DNA of 64,000 nucleotides, taken from contig OY754328.1 of NCBI GenBank assembly GCA_963573305.1, forward strand, positions 41,221,822-41,285,821, given 5' to 3'. Origin of the DNA: Pyrrhosoma nymphula. Taxonomy: Eukaryota > Arthropoda > Insecta > Odonata > Coenagrionidae. How positions within the stretch are numbered: the stretch's first letter is position 1; each line of letters begins with the position of its first letter. The notes under the pieces are model-generated. The model was not told the origin of the DNA. It ran no database searches and saw nothing but the letters and a program-made list of their open reading frames with translations. Both the position numbers and the translations under genes were made by a program. Below are positions 11,426-23,640 of the stretch, in pieces.

Positions 11426-13142
11426 TTATACAACATTTCTTTGTGGTGGACACGCCATGTATGTGCACGCTTTTTGGCCATCATTGCCGCACCTACAGGT
11501 GTTGCAATCCATCATGCAGCTAGTGCCAGGCTCACATGGTCCATTTGGGCATGGTGGTAGGTTTACTGCTTGCAAAAAATCAAATGGTAGAATGCTTAAT
11601 TGTGTGCTTAAAGTGAAAGTGATTAAAAACCATGTTTATGACATAATTTTAGCAATGAATTGAGAATCATTGTTATTTTAATTTTATTCTATCAGCATGC
11701 ATTTCTGTGTTGACAAAGTCATAAAGGTCATTGTGGAGCCAAGACACTCATGGTTAATGTTTAATGTGCAGTGGGTCAAGTTTTCCATGACAGCAGTGAC
11801 CCTGTAATCCACAATTCCCGAGCCACTAACAGGCCATTACCTTTATTAGCTATTCTACCTTATTTCTTCTTTTCTCTGTTACTCTTAGTTAGGCATGCTT
11901 TTTCATCCACAATTTTTAAAACCTGTAGGTATACACCAAGTGGTGAAGTTCACATGCTTAAGTATATAGGTATACACACATTAACTGAATTCATTTTACC
12001 AACACGAAATGTGAAACTTCATAATGAAGACAGAAATTACTATTTATCCCTGGTAAAATATGTTTCTCTTTTTGTAAAACATCATGGTAGCAAAAAGTTA
12101 CAGAAAGCATGAAGAAAAAATAATGATTCAAAGCTTGTGGACTTCAAAGCATTACAAAGTTGCCTTAAGAAAATTTTCTTGCATCAATAGAACTTACAGC
12201 ATTCAATATCAATTGTTTCGGCTCATCTCATATATTACTGAGTTCAATATTCAAAATAAGTATTTTGCTATTGACGTCTGGAGGGAACGTGGTGGTCTAT
12301 TGGGTAGAGCGCTTGGCTACTGATCGGGTGAAGCCTTTGGACGCCCCTAAACAAAATAAAAAATCCTCGGAGTGGCCCAGGTCCTCGAGGTGGCCCAGGG
12401 AAAGGAACTGGCCCCCCTATCCTGAATGTGTGAATTTCACACGCCTGTGGCTTAGTCCGGGTTGAGCTCTACTCTCACCTATCAAAATCCAACCTTCGAG
12501 TTGAATCACTGAGTGATGATGAAACTTGTCTGGATCTCAAAGCGTTGAAGGGAAGTGTACTGGTAACTGGTCTGGATTATAGTCTGTAACTCAAATGCGG
12601 CATATTCAGTGATCTGCAACTGTTCTGGATAAATTGGCGGCCCCAGGAGGGGGGTAGGCCCCCTTGGGGGGGGGGGGGGGGTGCAATGTTATGCTGAATA
12701 CGGGTTATTTACGATTTCTATACAAAATATTTTCATGCTGGTTAGAGTGTATCGCCAATGGGTGATCATAAACCAACTCTTACTGCCTTTATTCCTCTCA
12801 TACTTCATTATCTAGAAAATAAGGCCATCCTATAATTCTGCTACCCTGCGCCATTGAAGGAGTTGAGAATACTGGTAAGTCATCGACAAATTCTTCGTGA
12901 TGGAATCTCTTTTGCTAACGTGCAAGTTCGATGCTACCATTTAACGCCTTGTTTGATGCTGCGAGAATATATGGATTGAAGGAAACCCACTAGCATGCAT
13001 AATGGTTCCTCACATACCATTTTATAATGCATAGGTAGTATATTACAGCTGAAATAGATATAGTAACCAGAAAATTTAAGTTACCTTCGGCTGAAACTAT
13101 TCCCACTGCAACGAGCACGATTAATGCCAATGCACACTTCAT
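11426..13142 (-). CDS. Pacifastin-type serine protease inhibitor A (two exons)
   Basis: A small secreted peptide of 65 residues encoded by exon 1 (13142 down to 13085, 58 nt) and exon 2 (11565 down to 11426, 140 nt). Exon 1 gives a signal peptide, MKCALALIVLVAVGIVSAE, and ends at a GT donor in phase 1. Exon 2 follows a TTGCAAGCAG acceptor and codes for one pacifastin light-chain domain: C-x9-C-N-T-C-R-C-x3-G-x3-C-T-x3-C. Family members are tight-binding inhibitors of trypsin- and chymotrypsin-like proteases, with the reactive site near the last cysteines; here that stretch is ACTYMAC. Besides the six canonical cysteines there are two more, one ahead of the domain (CPNGPC) and one inside the first loop (GTSC). 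The gene is a divergent paralogue of gene B at 24215. The 1.5-kb intron holds a SINE. The intron was missed by simple ORF calling. Confidence 0.88.
12275..12480 (+). repeat. tRNA-derived SINE, family A, box B deleted
   Basis: Starts GTGGTGGTCTATTGGGTAGAG (box A) and runs to GTGTGAATTTCACACGCCTGTGGCTTAG. Compared with the copy at 27605-27822 it lacks about 21 bases that include box B; the deletion falls between short GGG-containing repeats. It lies within the intron of pacifastin gene A, antisense to the gene. Confidence 0.7.
12640..12690 (+). repeat. Poly-G tract
   Basis: CCCCTT followed by an uninterrupted run of about 15 G, in a locally GC-rich patch. It could form a G-quadruplex; length in the assembly may be unreliable. 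Confidence 0.5.
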
Positions 13143-13208
13143 CTCGCGCTGGTCAAGCAACTCTTGGTACTATAATAATAACGTATAATGTCGTCAGATT
13201 ATGAAGGA

Positions 13209-13219
13209 GGAATTTTCCC
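13209..13219. promoter_or_regulatory. kappaB-like site upstream of pacifastin A
   Basis: GGAATTTTCCC (GGGAAAATTCC on the coding strand) lies about 67 bp before the pacifastin A start codon and resembles Rel/NF-kappaB (Dorsal/Dif) binding sites. An AT-rich TATAC segment follows nearer the ATG. This is a single motif match; immune induction is only inferred. Confidence 0.3.
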
Positions 13220-14996
13220 TGGAACTGTTTCATCTTTCCCCTTCTTTTTCCCCCTCAAAGAACTCAGTCCAATGTGCTATCTTTAGCTTCCTTTGAGCCA
13301 ATCGCAGCCCAGCTAACTTTCAGCACGCTCAATGCATTCCTTTTTCTCTCGTTGTCCTTATCAGCAGGATTGGTGGCAAAGGAATTAATTCTCGCAGTTT
13401 CCGAATTGCAGATATTATAATTAGAGACAGCGAGAAATGGCATCTCGGAAAAGCAAAGAAAATGCTCTAATGTTTTAGATTGTTTCCGGCTCTGAAAATT
13501 CCTCTCCTCTTCTTTTTGCAAGACTTTTGGTAATTTCATAGTCGATTCAAAGTAGCTGCCGTCGTCAAAAGGGTGATGTAGTATTCACTCGGTTCTCCGT
13601 AGATATCAGTCGATATACATGTCACTCCTGGGGATACAAAAAAATAGACCCGGTAAGAGTAGATCCGGAACTTTCATTTTTTTTACTCCTTTTATATTCG
13701 CTCACACTGTCTGTCTGCTTTTCTGTGTACTTACAAACCCATTGAAGCGGAAAGTGTTCGATTCCTTGCTGGGGAAATTATTTTCCTTCTTTTTTTCATA
13801 GCCGTTTTCACTTACATCTTTAGAAATTTTGTTTTCATCATCGCATTACCCTCTAAACCTTTTTTTTGTGCAATATTTTACTCGCTAATTATTCATTAAT
13901 GACGGCGATCAAAGCTTAGCACTTAGCCCTTGGACGTTGTGGGAGATGGACCGTGGTGAGCCAACAACTGTGATTATCGCTATTGAATGTTCAACAATGA
14001 ATATAAATGTCATATCGAATTATTAATGTTCCTAATGGTTGTCGAATGTCTGAATAATTTGACATATCAGTGAGGATAGAATGAGTTCCTTTCACAAATT
14101 AAATTTATTAGCAATGTGATTATACAGTATTTAATGGCAAAGATACCATAAAACAATGAAAAAGAAAAAATAAAATGCACTGAGAATATAAGACATTAAA
14201 ACGTGACGTAATGCACATGAAAGTAAAGGGAGTATAATAAAAACTTTGTTTTTATGAGGTTATATTATTAAGAATAAAATGTAGTTTTCGGAAACTTTGT
14301 GGTATTCCATCACAATAATTTATTACAGTGAGGAAACTTTTACAAACCGCATTTAAAAAAAATATGTGCTTTGTTAAAGTTTTCTCACTTTAATAAATTG
14401 TTATATTATTAAATCATGGAATAGGAGTAATATTCGCTTGAGAGTACATTGCCCTTCTCATATTCTCAACGGCATGGTCCGTCGCATTTGTGAAAGGTTG
14501 GATGGGCGTAATCCATTCGCATAATAATCGAAGTCTTTGCCGAGTCACTGGTCGTCATGACGAGCAAGTTCGAGACGTCCGCCGTTCTCGCGTCGGGACG
14601 AGAGGCGATTAAGACGCCGAGGTCAAAATGTTAGGCGAGGGTGTAACGCTTAAAGAATCTCGAAGAGATTGCCGCGACCCTTGGGTCACAGAGTGTACTC
14701 TGTGCTTGGGTCAAGTGGCTAACTCATTAACTTGCGAAATAACTCCGGTAGCGGTAACGACAACTAATTAGGAGTAACCTCAGTTTACAATCCATGCATT
14801 TTTCTTTAGTAAAATTAATAATAATATATTTATTTGTCCAGAGATTTGCAGTTTGCATAAAAGTATAGGACACGTCAATAAAGATAACAGCAGAGTAATA
14901 CCTCGATATAAATAATAGAACTCCTTCGAGAAGTATTAATGAAATTCAAATAGTTCACACATTAAATGTAATTCTTGCAAAAATTAAATTTGGATA
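13220..14996. other. Non-coding, includes small inverted repeat and CpG-rich patch
   Basis: No supported exon. At 14310-14404 there is an imperfect inverted repeat (ATTACAGTGAGGAAACTTT against AAAGTTTTCTCACTTTAAT). At 14570-14650 the sequence is unusually CpG-rich (CGCCGTTCTCGCGTCGGGACG). Confidence 0.35.
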
Positions 14997-14999
14997 TAA

Positions 15000-15628
15000 G
15001 GCCGGCCGCACACCGGATACAGCACGGCACGGCGCGGCGCGACGTTTTGCCTTAAGGAACCTTATGCGACGTGATTTGTATTGGTTTGAATGGAGGTGCC
15101 GCACACTGCATCGGGCACGGCAAGGCAAGGCGAAGCAGCGCCGCACGGCGCTTTGTACTGCCTTGTCAATTTTTGTCCGTCGGGCAAAAGGCTTCAGACA
15201 AATCGTTCAGCGCATGCGCGGGGATCGCCGCCACGTGCAGTGCAGTGATAGCGACAGGCGAAAGTAATGGGTTCTAGTATTGTGTAGTTGTTGTTTGTGT
15301 GACAAGTGAAAATGGCAAGCCAGGAGGATGATGGGGTCTCTGTTGGGCACATCATCCATTAACTTGTCGAGGTACCACAACGCTATAACAGTCGCCTCTT
15401 CTTCTGCGTTCATTTTCACGAAACATGTAACAGACTACAAACAGACTTCACAAAATATAATACAAACTACACACACTACTTCATTTGTCAGTATACTTAA
15501 CGCCACTGAAAGCGACGGTGCTCAAGTCGCCGTGCCGTATGCTGCTCTTACCCATCGGGCGAGGCACGGCGAGGCGAGGTGAAAACGTCTCGCCGCGCCG
15601 CCGTGCCTTAGCCGGTGTGCGGCCAGCC
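15000..15628. mobile_element. Non-autonomous PIF/Harbinger-like element
   Basis: Terminal inverted repeats GGCCGGCCGCACACCGG (left) and GGCTGGCCGCACACCGG (right, reverse complement) are followed inward by a CACGGCACGGC-type GC-rich stretch on both ends. The element is flanked by TAA at 14997-14999 and TAA at 15629-15631, the three-base target duplication usual for Harbinger. The 629-bp body has no transposase, so it is a MITE. Confidence 0.75.
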
Positions 15629-15689
15629 TAAGAATGTATCGTACTTAACATTATAAATGTGGTAGTTTGCATGTTTGGATGTATATTAC

Positions 15690-15845
15690 TCAATCACGCA
15701 AAAACTACTGGACCTATTGCGCTGAAATTTGGCATGTAGATAGAAAATATATCTCTGGGTAATATATAGGCTATATTAAAAAGCCCTAAGGCCTCTCTGG
15801 TGGTCCATGCTAATCATTGGGTCCAGTGGGTTTATTTTTTGCTTT
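15690..15845 (+). repeat. Dispersed repeat, unit 1
   Basis: Begins ATCACGCAAAAACTACTGGA, then GCTGAAATTTGGCATGT, GGGTAATATATAG and GTCCATGCTAATCATTGGGT. The same order recurs at 16634-16800. Motifs of this kind occur in insect dispersed elements, but I cannot assign the family. Confidence 0.6.
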
Positions 15846-16633
15846 TTGATAGTACTTTCACTCAAGATGTAAGGCTGGAATTTTTTTATCGGATGGCTGA
15901 ATAAATGAAAATTATAATTCTTCCTATCGATTTTCAATTACATTTCGTTTTCGTGAGAAAGTCATGATTTTAGCTGAAAAATCTCACATTTTCTCTGAAA
16001 TCAACAATATCATATTTCCTTGGCAACCAAATATTTGATCTTCAAAAGATATCTACGCCACTAGCATGTAAATAACATGTTTTCCTGCAGGCCCATGATA
16101 TCACGTTGAAAGTATATCTGTATCAGAAGGGCCCAGAGTCCCAAGGGCCCCATGATGGCTTGCTTAGGTGGGCAATCGATAAATTCAATGCATATTTACA
16201 TGCTTATCTCATGCATAGTTACAATGCTGTATCGGTGAATGCAGTTTCTAAAACGCGGTGTCAAGACTTTTTAAAATCAACAAATGTATTAGATTTGATT
16301 TCGCCGTTCAAATACTATAAGAAAAATTATTCACAATCTCTTTCTATCGTTATTTTTTTTCTTTGCTTCGTTAATCGGATTTTGATGTTTGCTTTCCGAT
16401 TTGGAATTGTTGTTTAGATTTCGTTTTTTCTCTTTACCAAACTTTGAAATTCGGACCTTGTTGTTTGTTTAGTGATTTCTTTGTGTATGTTAGCAAATTA
16501 TGATTTACTTTTCTTTTTTTTGTTTTCACGTTAATCCAAACTTTGAAATTCGGATTTTGTTATGTCTTTTGTGATTTCTTTGGGTTCGTTAGCAACTTTT
16601 TATTAAATTTTCTATTGTTGTTTTCCCTTTAAC

Positions 16634-16800
16634 CATCACGCAAAAACTACTGGACCGATTGAGCTGAAATTTGGCATGTGGACAGAAAATATATCTGTGG
16701 GTAATATATAGTCTATATTAAAAAGCCCTCAGAGCCCCCGAAGGCCCCCCTGATGGTCCATGCTAATCATTGGGTTCGGTGCAGTGGTTTCATTTATTGC
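16634..16800 (+). repeat. Dispersed repeat, unit 2
   Basis: Second direct copy of the unit at 15690, about 85-90% alike by eye, with small insertions in the CCC-rich part. The 790 bp between the two copies is AT-rich and shows no gene. Confidence 0.6.
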
Positions 16801-17285
16801 TAGCAGACTTAAATAAGTCATTGAATGCAAATATCTGTATTTACGCAAGGGAATCGATTAAGTTCATTCACTCAGAAGGCGACTCAAAGAAGACCGCTCA
16901 GTATTCTTCAGGTTTTGTATATAATAAATTCGGTGTTTTTCACACCCGTTGAGTTTCAGTTGACCTTTTACTAGTATTACACATACAGAAATTCACTAAC
17001 CGAATAAATAAATTATTATGAAGAAACTTCAGTAATTATTTCTTAAAGACCGATGTCTTTGTGCGCAATAATTTACCGAAGTGAGTTAGAATAAAGAGAT
17101 CTTAACCGAAAAATATCAGCTATTAAAAAAACCAGCATATGTGAATCAAAAGCATATCGGGAACTGAGAGATTTAGGCGAAATCATCCAAGACCACAGGT
17201 TGTAGCGAATCACCTCTCCTCGTGGAAGTATTATACCTATAAAAAAAACCTTGGGTAGTTGTATTAAATTGTTATTGGCACGTAT

Positions 17286-17370
17286 TGGGTCATTCCATGT
17301 CAAGTGGTCTAGGGCTCCCCACTCGACCATCTCGGATTTTAATGAAATTTTGCAGATTTATCAAGTTTTT
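17286..17370 (+). repeat. Terminal copy of the GGTCATTCCA repeat
   Basis: GGGTCATTCCATGTCAAGTG, then CTCGACCATCTCGGATTTTA, close to the left end of the element at 18189. It stands alone here, so it is probably a truncated or separate insertion. Confidence 0.55.
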
Positions 17371-18188
17371 GAGGTCCAGGGTACCACAGAGGCCTCAGCG
17401 CTGCAATTATAATTATGTACCGCGGTTTGAGAGTAATTACATCACACCTTCTCGTCTACATCTGTCCTCCGCGTGACTACTCGGTGAAAACCGATTTTTC
17501 CTCTTTCGGCCTCAACGATACAACCGGAGATCAGAGAAGTAATTAAGACTCAAGGTGGCTATTTACCGGGGCTAAGAAGCTCGTTTCAGACGTTTCCCTC
17601 TAACCCAGTAACGACTTTGCCGTGACAGCTGGAGATTTGCAATTTTTGTCTTCTGTAGATGAAGAGTCATTTGTTGATTGTGGAGTGGAGTAACTTCATC
17701 ATGAATTGGTTGTGTTTTTGTAATAAAAAATAGCAAAACTTTGGTTTTTACGACATTTTTTTGTAATATTCCGGGGCACGTTGCGAAGGCGAGATTCAGA
17801 AATGGGAATTTTCAGCCCACTTAATACAAAGAATCGTCATTCATGTACGTAAAATAACAACAAACATTGATGATGTTTTCGTATTAAGGCTATAGCAATG
17901 TTAAGCGTTCAAGCCTGCATTGACAACGGATTAGACGACCTTTTCCATCCCTACCCAAGGATAATTGCTACCCACTCCATTTCTGTCAGTGCCGCCTTCA
18001 CAGTTTCCCGTTGGGCTTCTACCACCCCAGTAGGCAACCACAGGCGGCGACCGTTAACTTGAGTTGGCTTGGAACTTAGACCCACCTTAAGCCATGTTAG
18101 TAATCAAGTCAAAGCGGACAACTTAAGAGTACATTTACAAGGTTAATGCCATCAATTTTAGACGAGCTGGCAGCTTAGATCTTCCCAA

Positions 18189-19058
18189 TGGATCATTCCA
18201 CGTCAAGTGGTCTAGTTTTCGCTCGACCATCTCGGATTTTAATGAAATTTTGTGTGAATAGTTATACATACCTTTAATGCAAATTTGTTAATTTTAAGGT
18301 CCGTTAGTGAAATGCTTTTGGAGATATAGCCGTTTGTGTGACCCCATGTCACGACCACCTGCCACATGAATGTGAAATTTTCGCAACTTTGAGACGTTAT
18401 ATCTCTGTAGCCTTTTTGCTAAAACAAATGATACGTATCTATCATTGTACAAATTTTAGTGCTCTGTGAAATGAAAATGATTATAGCATTTTCTGAAAGC
18501 GTACTGAGTAGATAAAATGCAGCAAAGTCGGCCTCAGAAATTAGTTCTCCAAAAAAATTTCAAACTTTAGCGTGCTCTGTCTCTTTCAAGAAAAGTTCAA
18601 TGGATATCTAATACCTTTTACAATATTTTCATGTTAGTGAGTTTTTGATAGCGTAGTTTCAAACACCTAGCTTTTTTCGTTAGCTCATAAATCACGTCTT
18701 AAGTTCACGACTTTTGTAAAAAGGTAAAAAATAGGGTTTTTTCAACCAGTTTCTGCAACAAAAACTACCTTCTATAAATGCCGTTAAACCTATCTCATCA
18801 GATTGAGCATATTTTTAAGCCTCTAGGAAAGTGAATTTAATTAGCTAACGCGGACATATAATGGCTAATAACCTAGCCATTTTTTGTCTTGAAAACAATG
18901 CAATGGAGATATTGTCTCAGAAATGATACCGGAGAACCTGAAGCTTTACGAAATGTCGCTTGAGATATGTGGATCTCAACGCAAAATATAATCGAAATCC
19001 GTGATGGTCGAGGGGGGCAATGTACAATTATTAGACCACTTCTCATGGAATAACTCAC
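18189..19058. mobile_element. Unclassified element with ~75-bp terminal inverted repeats
   Basis: The left end GGATCATTCCACGTCAAGTG, with CTCGACCATCTCGGATTTTA, is repeated inverted at 18962-19058 (CCGTGATGGTCGAGG, then AGACCACTTCTCATGGAATA). The interior is AT-rich and non-coding, with many short lines such as GTGAAATTTTCGCAAC. No transposase is visible, and target duplications are not clear. Confidence 0.5.
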
Positions 19059-19815
19059 GAACAATTGTGTCTTGCTTATACTGAACTACAAAAGTAATAA
19101 TATCCTCTCTCATGAAAATGCTTGCGGCGATATTCGAGACATTTGCAATGACCTAACTTCTCCCATTATCGATGAAATTAAGACCTTAATTCGGCCATGG
19201 ATAAAGGGAGAACTTCCGGAATCGATAAACAAAACAAGGACGAATACATGATCTCAACTGTAGAGAAGATTATTTTTACACGGGAAGAAGATAACATATG
19301 CAATGCCACGTGGGTTATCTTTGGAGTTAAGACGAGTTTCTCCATAGACCTTAAAACATGCAGCTAAAATCGGAACCTTAACAAGAAGGATCCGATTGGA
19401 AAAACCCTGAGACTGAACACGAGCTTTTCCTCAATGATAACTACACAAATGTTCTCTTCATCATAACTGCATGTTTTTCTCCAATTGAGTGGTCCTCCTC
19501 CTTCTTGGCTCTGAAAGGCGTCTCTTAAATATTTCAGGCCACATGCCTTCCAATGATTGGGTACCAATATAGTTTTTGCCACCATTCCTCATTTCATGCT
19601 GTGTTCTGGACTGGCCGAAGACGTGTGGCAGATATTGAAATCGTCGAAATGGAAATCTTATCCTCAAGTAGACCTCGACACACCATCACAGCCTTTCAGT
19701 GAATCTAAACCTTTCTCTATGGCTTACCACGTAATTGTCCTTAGCAACTTAATCTCCCCCCCCCCCCTTCGCTCTGTCATTTTCTCACGAGAGAGTTGAT
19801 GCGCAGCGCGAGAAA

Positions 19816-20466
19816 AATTGTTGAAGGAATTAGGGTGGGAATCTCTAACTGATCGAAGGGAGAAATATAGGTTAAATCTTTTGCGCAAGTTCGGAGCAGA
19901 CAGTTTTTTGCCGGAGGTTCAACATATACTGCTAGAGCCAACGCACTACGGTAGAAGCGATCACAGGAATAAAATAAAGGAAATTGACTGCCGAACCGGT
20001 ACATTTAAAATGTCATTTTCCCACGTACAATAAGGGATCATAATAGTTGCGATAGATCAATCATATGAAACTCCCACCCTCAATAGGTAGATTAGAAAAT
20101 TCTCTTGTACTTCATAACACAACATCATTACTAACACTTCACATCGGTCGATTTGTCCGGCATTATTTTATTTTGTTCTCTGCATGAAGTAGCATCTCGT
20201 AGCACTCATGAATTAACAGTATTAGTAATATTAACCACTATATGTGTGTATAGCATTGTTCTGCATGTTCATCTACGTATCACTCTCCCAGTTTCCGGTT
20301 AGACTGCGCACTGTTCTCCTGACTGCTTTGGCATGCGCCTAGCGCAAGGGGGAGCGTGCGAGGTTCTGACTTGTGCTGGGACGAGTGCTGCATGCCTGGT
20401 GTGGAATCACCCCGTGCCACACACCCTAGTGGTGGCTTGCACGGTACTTCGTAGATGTAGATGTAG
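19816..20466 (+). pseudogene. 3' end of a non-LTR retrotransposon
   Basis: The last ~70 codons of a LINE ORF2 are readable: LKELGWESLTDRREKYRLNL, then a YGRSDHRNKIKEIDCRTGTF segment, both typical of the extreme C-terminus after the reverse transcriptase. A ~430-bp 3' untranslated region follows, ending in TCGTAGATGTAGATGTAG at 20450-20467, a short-repeat tail of the kind left by target-primed insertion. The 5' part, including the reverse transcriptase core, is missing. Confidence 0.65.
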
Positions 20467-21516
20467 AAAAATGCCGTACTTCAACAGATTGAGGCAGCTG
20501 GGACTTTTTTCTAAAATACATTTACACTTTACAGAATAGGAATAAGAACCAAACATATAATTTATTCCAAGAATTTTCATGAAGAAACCTTGTTGAAGGT
20601 TACTATTCTATCCTATTTTTTTTATATTTTCCCCAACAAAATGGGAAAAAACCGCGAGAAAACCTCTTGTGAAAGACTCACAAATTTGAAAACCTACTCG
20701 ACCAACCGCTGTCAACACGCGGAACAAGACATAAAATATCTTAGGTATTCGCATGCAGCCGCAGCACAAGACAACTAGGACGGTCATATCTGTCAGTATT
20801 TCCATCTCACTATATTCCGATGTAAAGGAAAATTATGAAAAAGGTGATATTTGAACTCTTATTTGAAAAAAAGATGAGACATTAAACTTCTATGAAGAAG
20901 AGCCTGAAAGAGAAAGGCGGACTCACTCTTTTGCTGGCCATGTTGAATAGGAAGGGGCAAATCAATAGTCAAGGCAAGAGGAAATGTAGACCTCATTGAG
21001 AATTGTAAAGTTGAAATTTCATAAACATGAACTTCATATAAAAATAAGCACGTTTCACTATTGTTAGCTGACGATGACAAAGTTAATGAAGACAAAATAA
21101 TGTGGGGTAAGTTGGGCATCCATGCAAAAGTTATGGCGAAAATGGTTTTCCTTCAGTCCTATTACGGATAAGCAAACCAACTATAAAATCAACAGGAGGT
21201 ATTTTAAAGGTCTTTTGGATGCTAGTCCTGATATTTTTACGGATTGAGAAGAAAACACTTAAGATGCATTTCTGGCTTGAAAACACACGCTATGCATAGG
21301 CGTGCGGACGATTTTGCTAATGAGGGTGCCGATGATAAAAATGTCGCCTTTTGCCCTTGCCCATAACCGTAACCATAAGTCTTAACTCCAAGTGCTCGGG
21401 GAAAAGCCAGTTCCATAAAGAAACATCCACAACAAAATTAGAAGGCCCCAATATTTGTGATAAGCAAAAAATCTGTATATTACATTTATGCTTAAATTGT
21501 CGATGCTAGAATAAGA
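20467..21516. other. No gene recognised
   Basis: AT-rich sequence between two LINE remnants; open frames are short and show no motif. Confidence 0.35.
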
Positions 21517-21960
21517 TATTTATTATTATTATACACAAATCGTTACAAGTTGGCTATTTTCCAGGTGGTAACAGTGAAAGAATGAAAGTACATTACTAAA
21601 TCAGTCATCGAAAATTTAAAATAAACATTGAAATTAGTTTTCCAAAATAAATTTTTTGCACCTATTCTTAAAAATCTTTAAGTTTCTAGGAAAGGGCTGA
21701 AACAGTTCTGCAGGGAGTCTATTCCAATCATCAATCGTCCTGTTAAGATATGAAAACTTTTTTACGTTGGTCCTTTGTGACCGACATTTCATCTTGTATT
21801 GGTGATCATTCCTACCAATATAGTTGGGGTTTTCTATCTTATGTCGCAGTTCCCCCCATGCTTTTCCCCCCTCAAGTGTGCGGAACAGTGCGCAAAGCCT
21901 ATTTATTTTTCTTCTCCGTGCTAGTACTACATTTATTAAAAATACTTTTAAAAACTGCAA
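21517..21960 (-). pseudogene. 3' end of a non-LTR retrotransposon
   Basis: A 108-codon minus-strand frame contains IGRNDHQYKMKCRSQRTNVK and FSYLNRTIDDWNRLPAELFQ, the closing segment of LINE ORF2 proteins (the DWN.LP motif). It ends near 21634, followed by a short 3' region with a (TAA)n-like run at 21517-21535. Only the C-terminus remains. Confidence 0.65.
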
Positions 21961-23047
21961 TTAAATAAAGCTTTGGTAATACTTGCATAAATTATCTTAA
22001 CTAGTCAGTTATTTACTTGTTATCAAACAAAAGCAGAGTAACTATTGGGAAGAAAATTCGATTAAAAAATACGAAAAACGTTTTGTAATCAGCTTTATCA
22101 GAATAATGTTTCAATATACTTTAGTTGGCTGGTGAATTTGTAGTGTTGTTTGTACCCTGGGTGCTCCGTTTCTTCCTTGTAATGTTATCAGTACACGTCG
22201 CGAACGTTAGCACAACTTTTTTCATCGCGTACTTCAAAGGAATGTGTACGACAAATACTTTCCGAAGTCGCGCACAGCCTAAACGTTCCGTGCTTTCTCG
22301 CCAGGAAGAGTCGTTGAATTCACGAAGGTCATGATGTCCTTCGAGAGGATGGGTTAACGCGCCAAGCATTTCGCAACGATTCCTGTGACCACCGGGTCAA
22401 CCTATTACTGCTTGAGAAATAATTTCATGTCGCTGTCACAATGCTAGGCACATATGATACTTTTAGTAAGCAGTAATGATCAATTGTTTTATGTTTAAAA
22501 CATTACCAATAAAGTTTTCATTCCTAATTTTGTTGCTATATATCCCACCCGAGAGGATAGTCAGCCGATTAAAAATGCCAAATTTAATGTTTGAAGGAAT
22601 TCAATTCCATAGTTGCTTTCTTATGCACAAGTTCTTACTCCGGCTGCACTCACTGCGCTACTATATATCCTTCCGCATTAAAATGCGTAATAAAGTTGTT
22701 TTTGCATTTCTGGCTTGAAATCTACGGTTAATACTAAACTGGAATATTCTCGCCGTACCTTGAAAATTTCTAAATAAACAGACGTGAGCCCAGACTACAC
22801 ATCCTTTGCCCTAAAAGAGAAAAATTAAAAGAAGTAGTTTTCGCCAAAATCCGTGTTCGTCCAGCAGGGAGCACAAGACGTACCACCTGACATAAAATAT
22901 CATTTGTGCAACTTAGGCCTCTAACATTATTACTTTAACATTGCTCAGTGATCATGTGTTGGACGTCGAATGAAATAATCCGCTGCTAATCCTGAAGGAG
23001 TGATTTTGAGCCACCCAAGGCAACTCCTGTGCATGAGGTCATCTTGA
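21961..23047. other. No gene recognised
   Basis: Mixed composition with short open frames on both strands that lack recognisable domains. No repeat terminus was found. Confidence 0.3.
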
Positions 23048-23152
23048 ATTTACTACGAACAGACTGCCGTGAAGACTGTTTCCACCATTCTGGAGTATCT
23101 GGAAAATCCAGACTGGTTTAGTGAAATATTAGAAGTGACGGCAGACATGTAG
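23048..23152 (+). pseudogene. Short ankyrin-like echo of the gene at 1866
   Basis: A short open stretch reads LENPDWFSEILEVTADM and ends at TAG. It lines up without a gap against LRKPDWVREILEAGADP of the ankyrin segment at 2139-2194, sharing PDW, EILE and AD. I take it as a degenerate duplicate of that exon. The match is short, so chance resemblance remains possible. Confidence 0.35.
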
Positions 23153-23344
23153 TGTTGTCTGTCTGCATCAGGAGATACAACCAGTCTCTACAGGTATTTA
23201 AACAAATTATCATTCATATTGCTGGAAGCCCACTTCGGTACACATCAAGTAAAGATTAATATAAAAAAATCTAAGATTAATATAATTTTTTAAAGTATGT
23301 ATACTCAGTTCTAGGTATGGATGTTCATTTTTTTTTGCTGTAGA

Positions 23345-23640
23345 TGAGAAAATTCATTGCATTGTGAGAAACTGTTTCGCCGGAGATGCTACAGAGAGTG
23401 TGGAACAAGTTTGAGTATCGAGTTGATGTCACTCGAGTGACTCTGGAGTGAGTCTGGAGGGGACCATATTGAACATCTATGAACTTGTTTTCTACTGAAA
23501 AAAACTTTACTAGTACTACTTTTTGAAATAAAACTTTGTAAGTACTCTCCACATTAATTAATTACCCAAGGCCCCATCATGTTTCTTTGATTAAGTACAT
23601 ATTTTCAAAGTTGTGGTATTCTTTTTGAATCACCCTGTAT
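23345..23640 (+). pseudogene. Tc1-like DDE transposon, 3' end
   Basis: The frame SPEMLQRVWNKFEYRVDVT and, after a frameshift, DHIEHL and stop resemble the C-terminal (L..W.E.(D/E)YR.DV.R...GAHIE.L) tail of insect Tc1-like transposases that carry an N-terminal DUF4817 domain. About 130 bp further, TTGAATCACCCTGTA looks like the element terminus. The rest of the transposase is absent. Confidence 0.5.

Noticed and set aside
15064..15277. Short CpG-rich frames at 15 kb
   Set aside because: They lie in the GC-rich body of the Harbinger-like MITE; no coding evidence.
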